Positions 16,454 through 25,980 of a stretch of 64,000 nt of DNA are shown one piece after another (positions within the stretch are counted from its first letter, which is position 1; each line of letters starts with the position of its first letter). The notes beneath the pieces were generated by a model, which was given only the letters and a program-made list of their open reading frames with translations, ran no database searches and was not told where the DNA came from. The translations under genes were made by a program, and so were the position numbers. Source of the stretch: Acidobacteriota bacterium (lineage in GTDB: Bacteria > Acidobacteriota > Terriglobia > UBA7540); assembly GCA_023474345.1 (NCBI GenBank), contig JAMCXS010000003.1:1-64000 (forward strand). The letters are read 5' to 3'.

Positions 16454-18733
16454 ATGAAATACTCTGCGGTCACGGTTCTTGCAACCGCGTTATCCACGGC
16501 GGTGCTCACGGCGGTGCGATCGTTGCCAGCACAGTCTGCCCATCAACATCCTATTCAGGTTTCCATTTCACTGAATGCGGAGCAGGTGTATCAGAAGGCG
16601 CTCAGGATCCACAACACCTGGTGGGAGCCTCGCGACCCCGGTATCCACCTTTACCGCGGAATCCTGGTGCAGGACGACTCCTGCGGTTGCGGAACAAGCG
16701 CTCGCGGCTCAGTCTTTGAGAAGATTTACGGAAACATTGTCTTGAAGAAGGAGCTCGACGTGCCCGGCCCCGTCCCAAAGCGCGCTTCGCTGGTCTTCAT
16801 CGCCACCGAGCAAAAGGACAACGCGGCCGATCTCGAATTTGTGGTGAACGGCAAGGTCGTAGTGGTCCGCCCCTCGCGCTTGCGGCTGCCGGAGGCGAAG
16901 CAATATCAAGGCGCATACTTAATTCCGGACGGCTCGGCGCAGTTCACGCACCCAAGCAATGTGGCAAAGCTGATTGTTGACAATATCGGCCCCTGGCCGG
17001 GTTGGACCTGGAGCCGCTGGCATTATGTGGCGATCCCTGCTGATGATCTAAAGCCTGGCAAGAATCGCATTCTGGTTCGCAGCCGGGACGGCAAGCCGGG
17101 CTGGGCCATAATGGTGGCCGATTACGCTAATTTCTACAAAGGCTGCGCGGGGCCTCTGAAATTTCCGAAAACAAGCGCCAAGAGTGAAGACGGGGGGAAA
17201 ACCTGGCGCGAAGACGGCCTCGGCTCCGAAGGCAAGCTCTCGGGCGAGTATGTCTTGCGCATCTTTCTCGATTCCTACCGCCCGCGTGGCTCGATCCTTT
17301 TACCGATCCTGGATGTAGCCGGAGAGGACGGCGTCTCTTTTAAGACGCTGCGGGCCGTGCGCGAGGTCCGGATCAGGATGAAATCCCTGCCCACCAGCTC
17401 TCCAGGCCGCACAGGGCTGGTTTTGGAGGTCCGTACCGGCAACTCGCCGGTGTATGAGGCCAGCCACTGGAGCGCCTGGGGCCATCCGGCCGCGGGCGGT
17501 AAGGTCGAAGACCTCCGGGGGCGCTACTTGCAGTGGCGAGTTGTGTTGCGGAGTAGCGATCCCGGGCAATCGCCTGAACTCACTGGGGTCAGCGTGGAGG
17601 CTGAGGTCAAAGAGGCCGCACAGAGCTTCGGCAAAGTGAAGATCGTTGGCGAGCGCAATTTCACCCTTGGGGAGGCCCCGCCAGGATACGCTTACGAAAA
17701 TTACGAGTCGGCGTATCTTAAGAAATTTCGGCGAACCTTCAAGCTCGATCAAGTTGTTGCCGGATCCCGTACTGAATGGGAACGACAGCAGCGCTTGCTT
17801 TACTGGGCGTACCGGGTACCCCTGAAAAACAATCTCTCCCTCTATCCTTGGGACCCGCAAAACTGGATACAAGCCCGCTATCGGACGGATGGCTCTATGG
17901 CCATGAACACCTACCGCCATCCGCGCCGGGACAAGATGTGTCTTTACTCCAACGTGGTGCTGATGGCGGCGCTACAGAGCTTCGGATACGCAGCGCGGCA
18001 TGTGAATCTGAATACGGAAGGGATGATCGGGCATGAGATCTGTGAGGTCTGGTCGGACCGCTTCGGTAAGTGGGTGTTCCTGGATGCAACCCAGGGCTTC
18101 TACTTATACGACAAGAAAACCTCCATTCCTCTCAATACCCTGGAAATGCACAACGTGCTCGAGACTTATTTGAAACGAACCGTAACCTGGCGCCATCCCT
18201 TTCTTTTTACCCGGGGGCCCTTTACGACTCTGCGGGACCTGCCGATGGCGGCAGGAGGACCACACCCGCCCTATTCTCCTCAGGGTGTGCTTTTTGCATT
18301 CAACACAAGCAGCCATCTCAGAATCATCCCACGCAACGACGTGTTTTCACGTCCCTCTCCTCTTCCCGTGAGCCAGGGCCACGAGGTATGGTGCTGGAAT
18401 GGCTACTTGAACTGGGCAGATGCAAAAGTACCGCCCCAGGAGCAATTCAGCCGCTATACAAATCGCGCGAAGGATTTCAACTGGCCACTGAATCAAGTGC
18501 GATTTGTCGCGGAGGAAACGTCAACCGCGGGACTTGTGAGTGTCTGCCTAAGCAGCAACATGCCGTATCTTGCGGCCCTGCTGGCCAACATCGACGGTAA
18601 AGGCTGGAAGAAGGTGGAAAGTCACTTTCGGTGGAAACTGCATGCTGGCCGGAATTCCCTGGAAGTCAAAGGCCGGAACACGGCTGGGGCCGTAGGCACG
18701 ACGGCCAGTCTGGTGCTGGAATATCAACCCTGA
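16454..18733 (+). CDS. Secreted multidomain protein with transglutaminase-like core
   Basis: 759 residues from ATG 16454, preceded by AGAGGGA. A signal peptide covers about residues 1-27. Residues up to about 440 are beta-rich and resemble carbohydrate-associated domains. From about 490 the transglutaminase/cysteine-protease-like core appears: Cys about 496 in MCLYSNVVLMAAL, His about 527 in IGHEICEVW and Asp about 544 in VFLDAT, in the correct order and spacing for the catalytic triad. Bacterial members can be peptidases, peptide ligases or inactive scaffolds. It sits eight bases downstream of the GH98-like enzyme, suggesting joint action on a glycoprotein or cell-wall glycan. The ordered triad suggests activity; the substrate is unknown. 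Confidence 0.7.
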   Translation: MKYSAVTVLATALSTAVLTAVRSLPAQSAHQHPIQVSISLNAEQVYQKALRIHNTWWEPRDPGIHLYRGILVQDDSCGCGTSARGSVFEKIYGNIVLKKELDVPGPVPKRASLVFIATEQKDNAADLEFVVNGKVVVVRPSRLRLPEAKQYQGAYLIPDGSAQFTHPSNVAKLIVDNIGPWPGWTWSRWHYVAIPADDLKPGKNRILVRSRDGKPGWAIMVADYANFYKGCAGPLKFPKTSAKSEDGGKTWREDGLGSEGKLSGEYVLRIFLDSYRPRGSILLPILDVAGEDGVSFKTLRAVREVRIRMKSLPTSSPGRTGLVLEVRTGNSPVYEASHWSAWGHPAAGGKVEDLRGRYLQWRVVLRSSDPGQSPELTGVSVEAEVKEAAQSFGKVKIVGERNFTLGEAPPGYAYENYESAYLKKFRRTFKLDQVVAGSRTEWERQQRLLYWAYRVPLKNNLSLYPWDPQNWIQARYRTDGSMAMNTYRHPRRDKMCLYSNVVLMAALQSFGYAARHVNLNTEGMIGHEICEVWSDRFGKWVFLDATQGFYLYDKKTSIPLNTLEMHNVLETYLKRTVTWRHPFLFTRGPFTTLRDLPMAAGGPHPPYSPQGVLFAFNTSSHLRIIPRNDVFSRPSPLPVSQGHEVWCWNGYLNWADAKVPPQEQFSRYTNRAKDFNWPLNQVRFVAEETSTAGLVSVCLSSNMPYLAALLANIDGKGWKKVESHFRWKLHAGRNSLEVKGRNTAGAVGTTASLVLEYQP

Positions 18734-19020
18734 CCATGGGCGTACGGCGCGACGACGCCATGACGGTCCCCGCTCGCGCTGCCGGGGGAGCGGAAAAACC
18801 AGCGGTAAAACAGGGCGAAGAATACTCCTTTGTTGTGTGCGCCCGCCCGTTGGAAAAGCCACCACCTTTGCTAGTGGTGAAAGCGCAAGGAAGCGAATAC
18901 ATCTGACGATAGGGAAAAGGGAAAGGGTCAATGTTCTGAGTAAGGCTGTCAGGGAACCCGTCAAGTGATGCCAAGCGTTTTTTAAGCCACCCTAAGACAT
19001 CTGGCAAAAAACGGCATGGT

Positions 19021-19774
19021 CAGATTTCCCAGTAGTTAGCGCAAAATCGAGAAATGGCCAAAAAAGCCCATTGATAGCAGGTCATTGGAATTTTACAGCT
19101 TTTTATGGGAAATCTGCTGCGGTTCGCTCCGAATCCCTGCCTCTCCGTCAGTTCGTTCAATCCTGATCAGCTATACCTTATTGGAGTGTGGTAGCTCCGG
19201 AGAGGGCTGACTGCCCAGTGCCTCCCGGGTGTCCTATTAGTTTTACAACTCTGCTGGTGAACTGAGTTGTTTCTGCGTATGTCCCTACCCACGTCGAACC
19301 GATGCCCGATGCCAGAAAATAGACGAACTCAAGAGACTATCGAGCAGCGGCTTCAGGGAAGGTTTGTCGCGCTTATGCATGGAGATTTCGCGCATGCGCA
19401 AAAGGCGGCGTCTCCGCCAGCCGAGGGAACAAGCCTTCCCGACTGCCTTGAGGTTAAATTGCCACCAAACGCGACGGGAGTACTCGTTGTCGATCTGTGG
19501 GCGGTATCGTCGGGCGGTCCGAAAGCAGAAGCAGGTGATCTTGAACGAATTCTATGCCAATACGGGTTATGATCGGAAATATGCGATCCGGCTGCCGAAC
19601 GCCTGTCCACACAGCCGGGTGGGACGGTGCCAAGCGGCAGCCACGCTCGCTGAGTTACGGTCCGGGAGCGGTTTCGGTGCTGGCCGTGGTATGGGAAGGG
19701 AAGCGGCGGGCCACCCGTGGTCGGTACGGCCGCACCAAGCCCGGCAGCCGTCACAAGCTCTAGATCCCGATTAA
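19021..19774 (+). pseudogene. Degraded transposase of an integrase-core (ISNCY-like) insertion sequence
   Basis: Pieces in different frames between about 19360 and 19774 match an integrase-core transposase N-terminal region: RYRRAVRKQKQVILNEF, then TGYDRKYAIRL, then LSYGPGAVSVLAVVWE and a shifted piece GHPWSVRP. Frameshifts and stops break the gene. An 11-bp perfect inverted repeat (TGGGAAATCTG at 19106-19116 against its complement at 19021-19031) lies upstream and may belong to the element end. No complete catalytic DDE domain remains. Bases 18734-19020 carry no gene that I can support. Confidence 0.6.
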
Positions 19775-19929
19775 CGGTTTCCCTGTATGCGATTCCGAAA
19801 CTGCTGAAGGGTTCCCAAGGTTTGACTCTGGACTGAAGACTTGCTATTATAGCCAGCAGGGTGGGTCGGGTTTTCCTTTAAGTTGCTGAGAATAAAATAA
19901 TTATAGTGAGTAGTTACACTGGAGGGGGC

Positions 19930-20580
19930 GTGATTCAAGGTCGGCGAAAGGGGACCGGAACAAGGCGAAAAGTTGTTTCCCGGATGGTTTCGTGGCGGGG
20001 TTCGAGTATGCATTCCGGCCCTTCGGCGAAGCTCAAGTCTAATTCTGGTGTTAAATCGCGCCGCCAGAATCATCAGTCTGCAAACGGGCGTTCGCGTGGA
20101 GGGGCAGACTACGAAACCGCACTGAAAAACTTCGAAATCGCGCTTCGACACCTCAGAAAGCAAAACTATGAAAAGGCGGCCGCAGTTTTCGAAAAGGTTG
20201 CCGCCAGTTCGGCTCAGGAGGTGGCGGAGAGGGCCCGGATGCACCTGCGCCTGTGTAAGCAAAAGACTCAGCGACAAGCCCCTCCAAGGACGGCCGAGGA
20301 TTTTTACCTTCGAGGAGTCGCTGCGCTGAACAGCCGCCAGTTGGAGCCGGCAATTCAATATCTTAATAAATCCGACAAGATACAGCCCAATCAGGAGCAT
20401 GTCCACTACGCCCTGGCAGCCGCCTACGGACTCCAAGGCAGCTCGGATATCTCACTGATGCATTTGCAGAAGGCCATTGAACTTCGGCCCAAGAATCGCG
20501 TTCAGGCTCGCTTCGATGACGATTTCCAGCCTTTGGCGGGCGATCCGCGTTTCGAGCGGCTTGTCGGTCTCCGCCCATAA
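19930..20580 (+). CDS. TPR-repeat protein upstream of yvcK
   Basis: 216 residues if started at GTG 19930, behind GGAGG; alternatives are GTG 19906, ATG 19984 and ATG 20008. The first 60 residues are basic and low-complexity. From about residue 60 the protein has helix-turn-helix pairs typical of tetratricopeptide repeats: NFEIALRHLRKQNYEKAAAVFEK, then DFYLRGVAALNSRQLEPAI, then HVHYALAAAYGLQGSSD. A final DDDFQPLAGDPRFERLV is a pattern often seen at the end of such proteins. TPR folds mediate protein contacts; the partner is unknown. It lies 81 bases before yvcK on the same strand, so it may share a transcript. Confidence 0.75.
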   Translation: MIQGRRKGTGTRRKVVSRMVSWRGSSMHSGPSAKLKSNSGVKSRRQNHQSANGRSRGGADYETALKNFEIALRHLRKQNYEKAAAVFEKVAASSAQEVAERARMHLRLCKQKTQRQAPPRTAEDFYLRGVAALNSRQLEPAIQYLNKSDKIQPNQEHVHYALAAAYGLQGSSDISLMHLQKAIELRPKNRVQARFDDDFQPLAGDPRFERLVGLRP

Positions 20581-20661
20581 CTGCAGTATCTACGGGTCCT
20601 GGATCGTATCATCCCTGCAATTCCTTTCACCTTCGCGGGATCGGGACGAAAAGAGAACAAG

Positions 20662-21705
20662 ATGAGGGTTGTTGCCATTGGAGGTGGAACAGGACTGGCA
20701 GTTCTGTTGCGCGGTCTAAAACGGCACGTGGATGCGGGCAGCACTTCCGGTACCAGACCAAGAATTTCCAAGCTCACCGCCGTCGTGACCGTGAGTGATG
20801 AGGGAGGAAGCTCCGGACGTCTCCGCCGTGATTTTGGCATGCTCCCTCCAGGAGACATTCGCAACTGCTTGGTGGCCCTTGCGGAAGACGAGAAAATCCT
20901 GACCCGGCTGTTCAATTATCGATTTGCCGCCGGTCGGGGTCTCCGAGGCCACAGCCTCGGAAACCTATTCCTCACCGCCTTGACCAACCTGACGGGCGAT
21001 TTTTCCACGGCAGTCAAGCTGGCGAGCGAGGTTCTTGCTGTTCGCGGCGAAATCTTTCCTGCAACTCTTGCCGATGTGCGGCTGCGGGCTTCACTTTCGG
21101 ACGGCCGGCGTGTTGAAGGGGAAGCCCGTATTCATGCCACCAGTGTTCCGATTCGCAGACTGTCCATCGTTCCTGCTCGCTGCCGGCCAATGCCCGAAAC
21201 ACTCAAGGCTATCGAGCAAGCGGACCTGATTACACTCGGACCAGGCTCGCTTTATACATCTCTCTTGCCCAATTTGCTTGTTTCCAGCATCCCCCGGCAA
21301 ATCGCGCGTTCAAAGGCGATCAAAATTTATATTGGCAACTTGATGACCCAACCCGGTGAAACGCGAGGTTACACCGTCGCCGAGCATCTGGATGCCATCG
21401 TGCAACACGTCGGCCGAAATCTCTTTAATTTTGTGGTTCTGAACAACCGCGTGTTTCCTTCCGCCATGCGCAAGCGCTACGCCGTTGAAGATGCCGAGCC
21501 GGTTCCTCTCGACCTTGAGAGAGTTCGGGCCTTGGGAGTATCCCCGGTCTTGGCTCCCCTACTTCTCGCTGAGGACGGTGTCGCGCGCCATGATTCCCAA
21601 CAACTCTCGCGGTTGTTGCTTAAGCTTGCTCGGCACCCAACAGGCGGTCCTTCCTTTCGTCCTGCGGTAAGTAAACGAATTTCAGGCCTTCAGAAACGCG
21701 CCTGA
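20662..21705 (+). CDS. yvcK: YvcK/CofD-family UDP-GlcNAc-binding protein (gluconeogenesis factor)
   Basis: 347 residues, start at ATG 20662. It opens with VVAIGGGTGLAVLLRGLK, the nucleotide-binding loop of the YvcK/CofD family, followed by VTVSDEGGSSGRLRRDF and LPPGDIRNCLVAL, then GHSLGNLFLTAL and ITLGPGSLYTSLLPNLLV. In Bacillus and Mycobacterium the protein binds UDP-N-acetylglucosamine and coordinates carbon flow with cell-wall synthesis. CofD proper works in F420 synthesis, but the absence of other F420 genes and the length favour YvcK. In many bacteria whiA and rapZ follow; neither is seen here. Confidence 0.92.
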   Translation: MRVVAIGGGTGLAVLLRGLKRHVDAGSTSGTRPRISKLTAVVTVSDEGGSSGRLRRDFGMLPPGDIRNCLVALAEDEKILTRLFNYRFAAGRGLRGHSLGNLFLTALTNLTGDFSTAVKLASEVLAVRGEIFPATLADVRLRASLSDGRRVEGEARIHATSVPIRRLSIVPARCRPMPETLKAIEQADLITLGPGSLYTSLLPNLLVSSIPRQIARSKAIKIYIGNLMTQPGETRGYTVAEHLDAIVQHVGRNLFNFVVLNNRVFPSAMRKRYAVEDAEPVPLDLERVRALGVSPVLAPLLLAEDGVARHDSQQLSRLLLKLARHPTGGPSFRPAVSKRISGLQKRA

Positions 21706-21877
21706 GCACGGCTAAAGGCGGTTGGGCTGTGGCGTACCTCAGGATGCCTGTCAATTGTTGAAGGGACCGGCATTCACGGCTGCGAGCACATGACCTGCGG
21801 CTTGGTGGTAATTCTGCATCTGGCACCTTACCTTGCAAGGGCTTCGGACGTGTTCCCCGGCAGACTACAAGATGGAT

Positions 21878-22336
21878 TCATCCCGTTGGCGGTGCGACGT
21901 GAAAATCGGGAAAAATTTTGACTTGGGCCACGATTGAATTGGTAATTAAGCAATTGTTATGGGCATCCAGCAGGATGGCGCGGGCGGGCTCAACATCCTC
22001 GTGAGACTTCAGCATTAAGTGCGGATGAAGCGTAATTTCCGTAAAGCGGTATTTCCCGTTGGAATATTCCAGAGTGCCTTCCGCCGAACACTCATAGGAG
22101 ATCAAAGCCAAATTCTTGTGGTGAGAGTAAGCGAGAAATGTCATCAAAGTACACACGTTGACCGAGGCCACGAACATATCTTCCGGTGACCAAAGTCCGG
22201 GTGTACCTTTAAACTCTGGCGGGCTAGACATCGCGAGTTCTGGCTTGCCGGGTGCGGAGATCTGACATTCCCGCGTTTGCGTCCAGCGAACGTCGCTTTC
22301 AAATCTGAATACTCTGTAAGTTTTCTTGCCTTCCAT
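21878..22336 (-). CDS. OsmC/Ohr-family protein
   Basis: 152 residues, start at ATG 22336 behind GAGGCG. Members reduce organic hydroperoxides through two reactive cysteines, or act in other thiol chemistry. Both conserved positions are present: one Cys in VNVCTLMTF and one in NNCLITNS, with the GLWSPEDMFVAS segment that precedes the first in this fold. The length is normal for the OsmC branch. It is cytoplasmic and appears to be a single-gene unit, facing the end of yvcK across 172 bases. Whether it is a peroxidase or one of the uncharacterised YhfA-like relatives cannot be told. Confidence 0.85.
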   Translation of the reverse strand: MEGKKTYRVFRFESDVRWTQTRECQISAPGKPELAMSSPPEFKGTPGLWSPEDMFVASVNVCTLMTFLAYSHHKNLALISYECSAEGTLEYSNGKYRFTEITLHPHLMLKSHEDVEPARAILLDAHNNCLITNSIVAQVKIFPDFHVAPPTG

Positions 22337-22389
22337 AGTTGCGCCTCGGACCTACAACTTCTTACCTTGTTGCAGTGACCTTGATCCTA

Positions 22390-22754
22390 ACATACTATGG
22401 ATGTTGACCGATGCAGCGCCGTTCCAGCTTTTTCCCACAACACATTTGGCAGCTTTTGAGGCTTGAGATGTCCGAGCCTTCGGTGTGGTGTTTGGAACCG
22501 GGGCAAGCCGAACCAGGCATGCTGTAATAGAGCCGGTTGGCGTTTTTCTCAGCAATGATCGAAGCTATATAGGGCAATACAATACCGGGCAGCCGTGGGA
22601 CCTGCCAAGATCAAAGTGCCGAGTCATTTGCACAAGGCTTGGCTAAACAAGGTAATACGCAAACAGAGAGAACCACCCCGGCGAGCGTCCTTTCGATTCA
22701 GCGAGTTAATGCGAGCAGACGCAAGGGACCCTACGACTACAAGTAAACTCCCGC
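22390..22754 (-). mobile_element. IS1634-like insertion sequence relic B (left end only)
   Basis: About 210 bases (22545-22754) match, inverted and with roughly 85-90 percent identity by eye, the left end of the relic at 57334. The boundary on the right is exactly the GCGGGAGTTTACTTGTAGTC terminal repeat read on the minus strand. Beyond it, a broken frame starts with ASIIAEKNANRLYY, matching the degraded transposase start in the other copy (ASITTKKKANG). The rest of the transposase and the other terminal repeat are missing. Bases 22755-22930 hold nothing else. Confidence 0.7.
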
Positions 22755-22930
22755 TAGACGCCGCATGTTGTTCCACACTGGCGTCCTTCCTCACAGGCTT
22801 GGCCCGGCGTACCTTGAGCGCGCTGAGGGAAAAGCCGCCAAGCGCATGACGAGAGCGGCACTGTGTTGCCTTTTTCCCTTTTACGAAGGCTTCCCGTCGT
22901 TGCTGAGTGCCGGCTTTTCGCGCCACTCTA

Positions 22931-23830
22931 TTAGTGAGCTGAATTCACAGGGATGTTGGCTTCCTCAAACGCCTTGCGAACGACGGCTTTATCTTCCTCA
23001 TTTGCCGCGCGTTGGGGATGACGGGGCAACCCCGCAGGCCGACCCTGAAGGGCAATTGCATACTTCACCCGCCCCGGGAACCCGGTTTCTCCTTCCAGAG
23101 CGCGCCAGACCAGCAGCAGTTTACCGTGCATTTCGAGCGCCGTTGCCTGATCGCCTTTTTGGACGGCGTTATAGAGCGCTACGGACTCTTTGGGGAGTAC
23201 CGTTACAATTGCCGCGACTGCACCCCGCGCTCCGAGAACGAAAGAGGGGTAGAGCAAGTCATCGACCGCGCTTAGAATGGGGAGCGTTTTTCCAAAGCGA
23301 TACAGCAAGTCAGCAATAAGGTGCATATTGGAACCACTTTGCTTGACGCCGTCGATCGCTCCGGCATTGAAAAGTTGCCCGATAGCTTCTGCGGACACTT
23401 GAGCCCAAGGGATGACGTTGTAGAGGATAATAGGGAGCCCGGTCGCTTCCTTGATGCGCGAATAATAAGAGACCAGTTCATTCGAGCCGGGCCGAAACAG
23501 GTAGTGAGGCGGCGTGATCTGCAGTGCTTTCACGCCGGCCTGCTTGGCCGCCAAGCTCAGCTCGATAGCCTCGTCGGTGGTGTCCGGAATCACCCCTCCG
23601 ATCACAGGAACGCGGCCTCGGGCGGTCTCGACGCCCGTCGCACAGAGATCCGCAATTTCCTGGGGTTTGAGTCCCGCTCCTTCGCCCGTGCTGCCGCTTA
23701 CGCAGAACGCCGTAGCGCCGCAGGAGATCTGGAATTCTGCTTCCGCCGCCAGAGCCGTCTTGTCAATCTTGCCGCGCTGATCAAAGGGCGTTACAAGTGG
23801 TGGAATAATCCCTTTTAGCCATTCCATCAT
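22931..23830 (-). CDS. DapA-family (class I aldolase) lyase, probably sugar-acid related
   Basis: 299 residues, start at ATG 23830 behind AAAGGAAAAAAC. The family forms a Schiff base between a Lys and a pyruvate-like substrate in a TIM barrel. Visible are CVSGSTGEGAGL (carboxylate-binding loop), the catalytic Tyr in ILYNVIPW and the Schiff-base Lys in DGVKQSGSN. True DapA enzymes make dihydrodipicolinate for lysine, but the adjacent sugar-acid type MFS carrier and dehydrogenases suggest a 2-keto-3-deoxy-sugar-acid aldolase or dehydratase. It follows the MFS gene by 96 bases on the same strand, so it probably belongs to its transcript. Confidence 0.85.
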   Translation of the reverse strand: MMEWLKGIIPPLVTPFDQRGKIDKTALAAEAEFQISCGATAFCVSGSTGEGAGLKPQEIADLCATGVETARGRVPVIGGVIPDTTDEAIELSLAAKQAGVKALQITPPHYLFRPGSNELVSYYSRIKEATGLPIILYNVIPWAQVSAEAIGQLFNAGAIDGVKQSGSNMHLIADLLYRFGKTLPILSAVDDLLYPSFVLGARGAVAAIVTVLPKESVALYNAVQKGDQATALEMHGKLLLVWRALEGETGFPGRVKYAIALQGRPAGLPRHPQRAANEEDKAVVRKAFEEANIPVNSAH

Positions 23831-23926
23831 GTTTTTTCCTTTCAGATAAAATAGGGTGTTACGCTAATCATGTTTGCCTGCTCCCAAACGCTCAGTCGGC
23901 GTCTTCCAAGCCGGCACAAACTATTC

Positions 23927-25225
23927 TCATTCGATTTTCTGGAGGCGATGAGCCCGATGGGATGATCTCAGGAAAAAAGCCAGACTCGCCCCCACCACAA
24001 AACAAATGCCCATCAGCCCAAAGCCTCCAACAAAGTTTCCGCTCCGCTGCTTGAGGTAACCGACCCACAACGGGCCGAAATAGCCACCCAAGTTCCCCAA
24101 GCCGGTGATCAGGCCCATCGCTGCGCCCATCGTCTCGCGCGGTAGCGTTTCCGTCGCAAGAGCCCAGAAGGGTCCTAGCTGCACATAAGGCCCGCCCGCG
24201 GCGAAACAGAGGCAGATGTAAGCGAAAAGCTGGGAATACTGGCTGATCCACACCGCCAGCAGAAGGAAGGCTCCCGCCAATCCAAGCGCTGCGGCCACGT
24301 GGCCGCGGCGTTCGCCCGAGATGTCCGAGTGCCACGAATTCAGTACCATCATGATCCCCGTTACAATGAACGGGATGGTCATCAGGATGCCGACTACCAA
24401 GTCTCCCAACTTGCGCGAGCTTCCCAGCACCGTAGGAAGCCAAAACAAATAACCCGTGGCCCCTACAGAAGACAGGAAATATATCATTACCATCACCAGG
24501 ACTTGCGGTTCGAAGAGAGCCTTAACGTAAGGCTGGTGCTTCAATGGTTCAGCTTCCGCCCGCTCTTTTGCCAGAAGCTTTTCCAGATCGTCACGCTCCT
24601 CCATCGAGAGCCAAGCGGCCTTGCGCGGACGGTCATCGATCATCCGTACCCAGACCACAAGCCAAAGAATTGGAAGAATTCCTTCCGAGATCAACATCAC
24701 CCGCCAGTCCCAGCGGGTCAGAATCCATCCGGAAATCGGGGACGCAATGATGACGGACAACGGGATACAAAGCATGAACCAGGCATTCGCGCGGGCGCGC
24801 TCGGCCCGCGGGAACCAGTTGGAAAGCAATATCAGAGCTGAAGGCCAAACTCCGCCTTCCGCCACGCCCAGCAGGAAACGCATCACCCAAAGCTCGCGCC
24901 ACGTGTTGGTAAGTCCGCAACCGATCGCGCACAAGCCCCACAGCAGCAGCAGGATGGCGATGAGCCGCTTGGCGCTCCAATGGCTGGCCAAGTGTCCGCC
25001 GGGAGCCTGCAGTACAAGGTAACCCCAGAAGAAAACACCGGCCACGGCTCCGGCCTGGGTGGGATTCATATGGAGGGCGTGGCTGATCGACGGCAAGGCC
25101 ATCGAAATATTGGTGCGATCAATGAAGGCTATCGTGTACATGACGAGCGCCAGAGGAATGATGCGGAGCCATCGTTTTCTGGCGCCAGTCGACCGTGGGC
25201 CGCCTTGCGCTGTAGAATCAAACAC
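23927..25225 (-). CDS. MFS transporter of the anion:cation symporter (sugar-acid) type
   Basis: 432 residues from GTG 25225, chosen because AAAGG lies five bases upstream; the open frame continues 42 codons further with no membrane character. About 12 hydrophobic segments are visible. The first helix region contains YTIAFIDRTNISMAL, a typical mark of the ACS family that includes D-galactonate and glucarate carriers, followed by GYLVLQAPGGHLA, RFLLGVAEGGVWPSA and the RAERARANA loop. These systems co-import sugar acids with protons. Its operon partner is the DapA-family lyase, and the gluconate-dehydrogenase-like genes lie upstream, so the cluster suggests sugar-acid uptake and breakdown. Confidence 0.88.
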   Translation of the reverse strand: MFDSTAQGGPRSTGARKRWLRIIPLALVMYTIAFIDRTNISMALPSISHALHMNPTQAGAVAGVFFWGYLVLQAPGGHLASHWSAKRLIAILLLLWGLCAIGCGLTNTWRELWVMRFLLGVAEGGVWPSALILLSNWFPRAERARANAWFMLCIPLSVIIASPISGWILTRWDWRVMLISEGILPILWLVVWVRMIDDRPRKAAWLSMEERDDLEKLLAKERAEAEPLKHQPYVKALFEPQVLVMVMIYFLSSVGATGYLFWLPTVLGSSRKLGDLVVGILMTIPFIVTGIMMVLNSWHSDISGERRGHVAAALGLAGAFLLLAVWISQYSQLFAYICLCFAAGGPYVQLGPFWALATETLPRETMGAAMGLITGLGNLGGYFGPLWVGYLKQRSGNFVGGFGLMGICFVVGASLAFFLRSSHRAHRLQKIE

Positions 25226-25657
25226 TGAAACCTTTTCAACAACAGGAGTAGTTGCTACTTGGCAAGCGCTCGGAGGATCAGCGCGCCCAAAGCCGAGAGC
25301 TCTTCTCCATTGACGCACCCGGCTGTCTTTAGTGCCCGTTGTCAAAGGCACGCCACCCTCCGGACGCTTTCGACTCTATACCCCAGACCACGCACTTCGC
25401 TGCGCCGTGGCCGATGGTGGATGGACTCTCTCGTAAGGCGGCCTTCAGGACCAATTGAAGGCCCATTCCCCTTCTCAACTTCCCGCGCTTCCGCAAGGTA
25501 ATTCGGTGCTGAAAAGCGGTCTAACTTCACTAACTCCGAGGTAGTAGTTGGCAACGTACACCCCACGGGCATACCGACGCCCGCTGCCAACCGGTAACTT
25601 CCATGCCTCATCTAGAACCTTTTCTACCTTAAAAGCCTCCGCTAAAGAGCAGTATTC

Positions 25658-25870
25658 CTACGCCATATGCATTTCATGCGGCCTTTTGGCGTGGGACCCG
25701 TTTGCGCCGTAAACGCTGCAGACGGATTTGTTATCCCGATTCGAGGAATGAACTCGATTAACAGCGTTATACAGCTCCCTTCGGAATTGGAGGCCAAAAA
25801 AACCAGTCCGGCCAATGCTTTTCATCAGCGCCGTCACCAACCCAAGGATTTGGTCCGGGCGGAATTCGTT
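25658..25870 (-). pseudogene. Second relic of an OAR-type TonB-dependent receptor, C-terminal end
   Basis: The minus strand encodes ALMKSIGRTGFFGLQFR, ELYNAVNRVHSSN and a final KRPHEMHMA before the stop at 25658. This is the decayed counterpart of the last strands of TonB-dependent receptors (compare the ALMKDFRLTERFRLQFR segment of the relic at 11734). The bases after the stop carry AGAAAAGGTTCTAGATG, matching the flank of the first relic. Everything upstream of this last domain is missing. Bases 25226-25657 hold no gene that I can support. Confidence 0.6.
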
Positions 25871-25980
25871 CAGGGTTAGTGAACAACGTTCAGCAATTGT
25901 TCCCTTAGTTAGATACCGCCAAGCCTTGACACTTGTCAACAAAATTCTTCAAAGATTTCCCTAAGTGAACTGTCCCAGGT

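Noticed and set aside
18631-18906. Short plus-strand frame after the transglutaminase-like gene
   Set aside because: It overlaps the end of the real gene and continues into low-complexity sequence.
25342-25611. 89-codon minus-strand open frame
   Set aside because: No domain, and it lies between a relic and the MFS gene; composition is unconvincing.
25926-25939. Palindrome TTGACACTTGTCAA
   Set aside because: Perfect, but it lies downstream of a gene end and beside a relic, so there is no clear promoter for it to control.
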